64,000 nucleotides of DNA. It comes from Anatilimnocola aggregata (GTDB taxonomy: Bacteria; Planctomycetota; Planctomycetia; Pirellulales; Pirellulaceae). The stretch is taken from positions 5,890,001-5,954,000 of the forward strand of contig NZ_CP036274.1 in the NCBI RefSeq assembly GCF_007747655.1, read 5' to 3'. The notes beneath the pieces are model-generated. The model saw only the letters and a list, made by a program, of their open reading frames with translations. It did not search any database and had not been told where the DNA came from. Made by a program: the position numbers and the translations under genes. Positions 60,526 through 64,000 of this stretch are shown one piece after another (position 1 is the stretch's first letter; the number at the start of each line of letters is the position of its first letter).

Positions 60526-62036
60526 AACACACCTCCCGTCGTCAGCGCGCAGGTCAGTTCACGGTAAGACAGGAGATTGGGAGGAGGGATCGAGTGCGAC
60601 TGCAGATGCGGATGATTGTCCAGCCGAAACCACCGCGTCGGCTCTTCCAGTCCCTGCTGCACGAGCAGCCGAATCGCATCGACGGCCAGAACGTCGATCT
60701 CCAGTGCCCGCTCAATCGCCGCAGTTAATGCAGCCAGCGAGATAGTCTCCAGCAGCCGCAAGGTTTTGATGAACTCCCGGCGGCCGTGTGCGCCGCCATC
60801 TGCTTCCAGACGCCGCCGGAGGAGATCGAAACAGTCCGGCAAGCCCCAGTTTTCCAGGGGTTTCGCGAAGTCCAAGCCCCCTGGCTTCCGCTCCAAGAGT
60901 GCCAGGTAATGCAGCGGGTTGTAATGGACCTGCTCCTTCGACCAGTCGCGTGGATGCTGGGCAACCAACTTGTCGTTAACGACCAGCCGAACTTCCTCCA
61001 GGCCGCCAATTGCGGTCACTTTCTGATGAGCATACTGCGTCGGCACCGAGTAATCGTTGCCGTCGAAGCGAACCAAGGAAAGAGAGTTGGCCTGGGCCGG
61101 TTCGACTCGCCGCGCTTCAAAGCCCGACTTCGGCAGCGGCAACAACGCAGCCTGCTCCTCTGCCAACAACGTGGCTTTGTTCGCCGGTTGTCCGCGTAAC
61201 TGGCGTTCCAGATCTTCACAGCACTGCCGCTCGAGTTCGGCATTCAGCACTTCCAGGCTGCCGGTCCGTGGTACCGGCACCAGGAAGTTCCGCCGCGCGA
61301 AACCGATGAGGTTCTCCGTATGCCCCTTCTCCATCGGCCGTCGCACCAGGCAGAAGTGATGCTCAAACAGATAATGACTCTGCAGCCGTAGGAACTCACG
61401 CGTCGGCGTGTCACCCCGTTTCCCCACGAACCGGGCCACAGCAATCCGGCTGTTGTCGTAGCTGATCCGGCGGGGCACGCCGCCGAAGAACTCAAAGGCC
61501 CGCTGATGGCCCGCTTGAAACGTCTCGGTGCATTCGCGAGGAAAGACCTGCACGAAGAACGCGTCGCTGTACGGCAACGACATGACGCAGTACGCGACTT
61601 TCGTCGGCATGCCTTGCAGCACCACCTCCGCTTCGCCGAAGTCGAACTGGGCTTCGCCCGGTTGATGCGACAAGGGTAAGAACACCTCCGCCGTGGTCGT
61701 TCGCCACTCCCGCACGACCTCGCCGACCACCGTGATCCCGCCGGTGTAGCCATGCTCGGCACGCAGGCGGTCGAAGATCCGTTTAGTGGTGTGGCGCTGC
61801 TTGCGGGGCGCCGTTTTGTCCTGCTCCAGGATCTCGTGGATGATCGGCAGGAACGGATCGAGTTTGGGCCGCTCCCGGGGCAGACGTTGTCGATAACCGG
61901 GCGGCTCAGGGTGCTGCAGGATCTTTTCGAGGGTCTGCCAGTGAAGGGAAAATTCCCTGCAAACCGCTCGTTTGGATTTCTTCTCGGTCAGGACAAGACG
62001 ACGGATTTCGGTCCAGTTATGCATATCTCGCAGCAT
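60522..62036 (-). CDS. istA: IS21 transposase IstA
   Basis: 504 residues. An N-terminal helix-turn-helix (TEKKSKRAVCREFSLHWQTLEKIL) precedes the DDE integrase core: Asp in AQFDFGEAEVVLQ, second Asp in ISYDNSRIAVARF, Glu in PMEKGHTENLIGFARRNFL. A C-terminal mu-type beta-barrel follows (VRFDGNDYSVPTQYAH). No defect is visible, so the element may still be active. Confidence 0.95.
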   Translation of the reverse strand: MLRDMHNWTEIRRLVLTEKKSKRAVCREFSLHWQTLEKILQHPEPPGYRQRLPRERPKLDPFLPIIHEILEQDKTAPRKQRHTTKRIFDRLRAEHGYTGGITVVGEVVREWRTTTAEVFLPLSHQPGEAQFDFGEAEVVLQGMPTKVAYCVMSLPYSDAFFVQVFPRECTETFQAGHQRAFEFFGGVPRRISYDNSRIAVARFVGKRGDTPTREFLRLQSHYLFEHHFCLVRRPMEKGHTENLIGFARRNFLVPVPRTGSLEVLNAELERQCCEDLERQLRGQPANKATLLAEEQAALLPLPKSGFEARRVEPAQANSLSLVRFDGNDYSVPTQYAHQKVTAIGGLEEVRLVVNDKLVAQHPRDWSKEQVHYNPLHYLALLERKPGGLDFAKPLENWGLPDCFDLLRRRLEADGGAHGRREFIKTLRLLETISLAALTAAIERALEIDVLAVDAIRLLVQQGLEEPTRWFRLDNHPHLQSHSIPPPNLLSYRELTCALTTGGVL

Positions 62037-62144
62037 GGGCTACGCTCGCGGATCGTAAGGCTTGAGACGCTGGGAAGCCTCAAATCTGCCTTACGGATTC
62101 TCACGAGCAGGGCTAGCGCTGCACTTTTCGACCGACCATCGGCT

Positions 62145-62179
62145 CCGCCGCGCGCTGCACTATTCGACCGTCGTTTACA
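62145..62179 (-). repeat. Right terminal inverted repeat of IS21
   Basis: Ends CGACCGTCGTTTACA; inverted partner of 59551-59585, perfect over 35 bases. The 127 bases from 62180 to 62306 hold no supported gene. Confidence 0.92.
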
Positions 62180-62306
62180 GGATTGGCACGCTCGGCTCAA
62201 GTGTGGCGATGATCTCGTTTTCATACCAGCATTTGGCCGCAAAGGCGCAGGACCAAACAGCGAGTCACGAAGATCGGAACGCAGTTTAACGTCGGCCATT
62301 CGACAA

Positions 62307-62702
62307 GTGACCATCATTGGGGAGCAGGTGAAAGTCCTCCAGCTTGACCAAGATAAGGCTGTGGATGAGACGGTACGTCGTGCGGCAATCTTGCTGGAGG
62401 ACTTGCTCGAAGTCGATCCACAAGCAGAGATGCTGACCATCCGACAGGCATCCGAGCTAATGGGTTGTTCCTACGGCGAAGCTCGAAAACGGATGCAGGA
62501 GGGTCGAGTCAAGGCGATTAAGGACGGTCGCTGGTATCGAACTCGCCGAGAGTGGGTGGAGCAATACCTCGCAGATCGACTTGTGCAGAAGCCTGATCTT
62601 CAACCCGCTGAGATTAAGCAGAAGCGGTCCAAGAACAAGCAGGTCGGAAACTTCAAGAAGGGCGGCTTGGCCTACGAATTCTTGCGTTCTCGCCCCGACT
62701 GA
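62307..62702 (+). CDS. Probable excisionase (recombination directionality factor)
   Basis: About 131 residues; start uncertain. GTG 62307 and GTG 62328 (after GGGGAG) are the candidates, because the long frame upstream belongs to the IS. After an acidic helical part (AVDETVRRAAILLEDLLEVDPQ) comes an excisionase-type winged helix: EMLTIRQASELMGCSYGEARKRMQEGRVKAIKDGRWYRTRREWVEQYL. The tail is basic. It overlaps the integrase gene tail-to-tail by 31 bases and is the natural partner for excision of the island. Confidence 0.75.
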   Translation: MTIIGEQVKVLQLDQDKAVDETVRRAAILLEDLLEVDPQAEMLTIRQASELMGCSYGEARKRMQEGRVKAIKDGRWYRTRREWVEQYLADRLVQKPDLQPAEIKQKRSKNKQVGNFKKGGLAYEFLRSRPD

Positions 62703-63781
62703 TCGCTCCTTCTGGCTCGCTGGAAGATGTCCTTCAAGTGGTCAGCATTCTTTCGAGAATGGTCGTAGTGCAACATCACCATCTGGGTCGTCTGGTGACC
62801 TAGCGCTTTGGCGACCTCGTATAGGTCGAGCCTGCCGTTCTCCAGTGCGTGTGTTGCCCATGCGTGGCGATACGAGTACGGCACGACTTCCTTTCGGATG
62901 ATGCCTTTCTCCCTGGCCTTCTCAAATCGAACGTGCAGGGTCGAAATCTTCCACGGCCTACCCTGCGAATTGCGGAAGATCGGCCCCTGCGGATTCACCT
63001 TGCTCAGTCGGTGAACGATCTTCTCCAGATCGTCTGCCACGCCGATGATTCGATCCTTGCCGGTCACTCGCCCGGTCTTGTGTTCCGATGGATCAAGCCT
63101 CCATAGGCCGTCATTAAAGTGTCGAGCTTCGACCTTTGCCAACTCACCGGGGCGAGCGCCGGTGAACCACATTGCCGTAAGAAAATCGCAGAAGCAGTCG
63201 TTCTCAAAGAACTTCAAGAGCGCCTGATGTTCGTCTTCGGAGATGACGATGGCTCGGCTCGTCACTTTGGGAACCTTTGCCTCGGCAAACGGGTTCTTAG
63301 GGACGTTCAAGTTCTTTTTCTTGACCGCCCATTCCATGACCGCTTTGCAGAACGTGATGTAGGTGCGCCTGGTCTGGTCCGACTTGTATTTCTTCGCCCA
63401 CGACTCCAAGTGGATCGCCTCTAGTTCGGCGTTGACCAGCAGCTTCCCAACCCGCTTTTGCTTGTATGGGAAGAGGGACAGCTTGTTGAGGATTTGCTGG
63501 TAGCGTTTTGCCAACGCCGGGTTCTCTAGCTCCAGTTCCTCGACGTAGAGGGCGATGATCGTGTCGAGGGTGTAGTCGGTTTTGGACGCCGTGTCCCGCA
63601 CCGACATCAGCTTGTGGTACTCGGCAAGAATCTCGGACGGAGGGTTCCAGCGCCCATACCGCTTCACCGGCTTGGCAGCGCCCGGTGGGTGCTTGCCAAG
63701 GAAGTGCTGCTCGCCGCTCAGTTTGACGAACCAGCCGCCTTGTGAACGGGTTTCCGAATACCAGGGGTGCGGTTGCCGCAT
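62672..63781 (-). CDS. Tyrosine integrase of the nuoD island
   Basis: 369 residues. An N-terminal arm domain, a SAM-like core-binding domain (TIIALYVEELELENPALAKRYQQILNKL) and the catalytic domain: Arg in WFTGARPGELAKVE, Lys in SEHKTGRVTGKDR, H-x2-R in VPYSYRHAWATH, His in ALGHQTTQM and Tyr in VMLHYDHSR. AGGA precedes the ATG. It reads towards the inside, starting about 90 bases from attR, as usual for genes that recognise the adjacent site. Confidence 0.93.
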   Translation of the reverse strand: MRQPHPWYSETRSQGGWFVKLSGEQHFLGKHPPGAAKPVKRYGRWNPPSEILAEYHKLMSVRDTASKTDYTLDTIIALYVEELELENPALAKRYQQILNKLSLFPYKQKRVGKLLVNAELEAIHLESWAKKYKSDQTRRTYITFCKAVMEWAVKKKNLNVPKNPFAEAKVPKVTSRAIVISEDEHQALLKFFENDCFCDFLTAMWFTGARPGELAKVEARHFNDGLWRLDPSEHKTGRVTGKDRIIGVADDLEKIVHRLSKVNPQGPIFRNSQGRPWKISTLHVRFEKAREKGIIRKEVVPYSYRHAWATHALENGRLDLYEVAKALGHQTTQMVMLHYDHSRKNADHLKDIFQRARRSDQSGRERKNS

Positions 63782-63803
63782 GTTGGGCCATCCTGTAGGA
63801 TAC

Positions 63804-63822
63804 GGTGCATCAAAGGTGCATT
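63804..63822 (+). repeat. Putative integrase arm sites, right end
   Basis: GGTGCAT (63804-63810) and GGTGCATT (63815-63822), direct repeats 11 bases apart between the integrase start and the attR core; same motif as at 31195-31237. Confidence 0.55.
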
Positions 63823-63872
63823 GGTATCAAGAAAGCCTACAAAACACGGCGAAAAACGTCAACTTGATTTAC

Positions 63873-63895
63873 TGATGGGCGAGATCGATCGCTAA
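63873..63895 (+). other. attR core and original nuoD tail
   Basis: TGATGGGCGA (63873-63882), then ATC-GAT-CGC-TAA to 63895: codons M-G-E-I-D-R-stop. These are the host's own codons, displaced by the integrated island. No start codon reads through, so it is a remnant. Confidence 0.85.
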
Positions 63896-63903
63896 CGCGT
63901 TCT

Positions 63904-64000
63904 CAACGAATGATAATGACTCGCCACCTGCCGGGGCCATGCACGCCGGTGGTGAGTTGCAATTCGATATCGCCGGTCTTGCTGGGACCAGTGATGAGTG
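63904..64000 (-). CDS. LUD-domain protein, C-terminus (LutC/YkgG-like)
   Basis: Only the last 31 codons are in the window, ending TGA at 63904. The visible sequence is TGPSKTGDIELQLTTGVHG then PGRWRVIIIR. The G-P-S-x-T-x-D-I-E-x-x-L-x-x-G-V-H-G-P motif is characteristic of LUD proteins such as LutC/YkgG, accessory proteins of lactate oxidation. It converges on nuoD across the island's target. Confidence 0.8.

Larger units (their letters stand above)
59551..62179. mobile_element. IS21-family insertion sequence, apparently intact
   Basis: 2,629 bases with perfect 35-bp terminal inverted repeats beginning TGTAAACGACGG, plus second, weaker inner repeats (GTTGAAAAGTG on the left, its inverted partner GCACTTTTCGACC on the right), as typical of IS21. 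istA and istB are complete and overlap. The flanks differ on the two sides, with no 4-8-bp target duplication. Confidence 0.92.

Noticed and set aside
61752-62306. Long forward frame leading into the excisionase
   Set aside because: The frame up to 62179 is antisense to istA and the IS end; only the part from about 62307 looks like the family.

Overview
The window reads as the chromosome of a planctomycete, most likely of the Pirellulales. The markers are two DUF1501 / DUF1549-DUF1553 / PSCyt1 gene sets (secreted, c-type-haem proteins highly expanded in Planctomycetes), a complex I gene set with an enlarged NuoA, and many secreted proteins of planctomycete-only type. No rRNA and no CRISPR array were seen.

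Region 1 (1-31.1 kb) is core chromosome. A reverse-strand set runs from a GntR/FCD regulator through DUF1501, WD40 and DUF1549/1553 genes to a cytochrome cut by the window start. Next come an IS4-family element whose transposase carries one in-frame stop, a TPR-CHAT protein, a small secreted protein, and a decayed IS66 element. These are followed by a 644-aa planctomycete protein, thiolase, aldo/keto reductase, a TIM-barrel isomerase, tRNA-Glu(CTC), a second DUF1501/DUF1549 operon led by a polytopic membrane protein, tRNA-Glu(TTC), csrA, and the complex I genes nuoI, a DUF2203 gene, nuoA, nuoC and nuoD. nuoB is not in this set.

Region 2 (31,113-63,882) is a 32.8-kb integrated island. It is inserted at the last codons of nuoD. 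A 10-bp identical core lies at both ends, and both ends encode the same NuoD C-terminus (M-G-E-I-D-R-stop) with different synonymous codons, so the element rebuilds the gene it enters. A tyrosine integrase and a probable excisionase sit at the right end, and GGTGCAT repeats near both ends look like integrase arm sites. Cargo includes an ARPP-1 protein diverging from a Pth2-type peptidyl-tRNA hydrolase, an AbiEi/AbiEii-type pair behind a promoter packed with TTTCAC/GTGAAA repeats, and a second tyrosine recombinase. It also includes a plasmid-like block (RuvB-like ATPase, ArdC, small unknown proteins), a sigma-like protein, a phospholipase-D-type protein, metabolic or secreted proteins, an alpha/beta-hydrolase fused to a trypsin-like protease next to an AlbA_2 (Schlafen-type) protein, a class-3 lipase, an XRE/ImmA pair, and a phage-defence-type SNF2 helicase cut short by an intact IS21 element.

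Region 3 (63,873-64,000) is core chromosome again: the displaced original nuoD tail and the C-terminus of a convergent LUD-domain protein. The host nuo operon therefore seems to end at nuoD, so the insertion should not silence downstream complex I genes. The strongest candidates for something undescribed are the hydrolase-protease/AlbA pair and the nuoD-targeting integration module.
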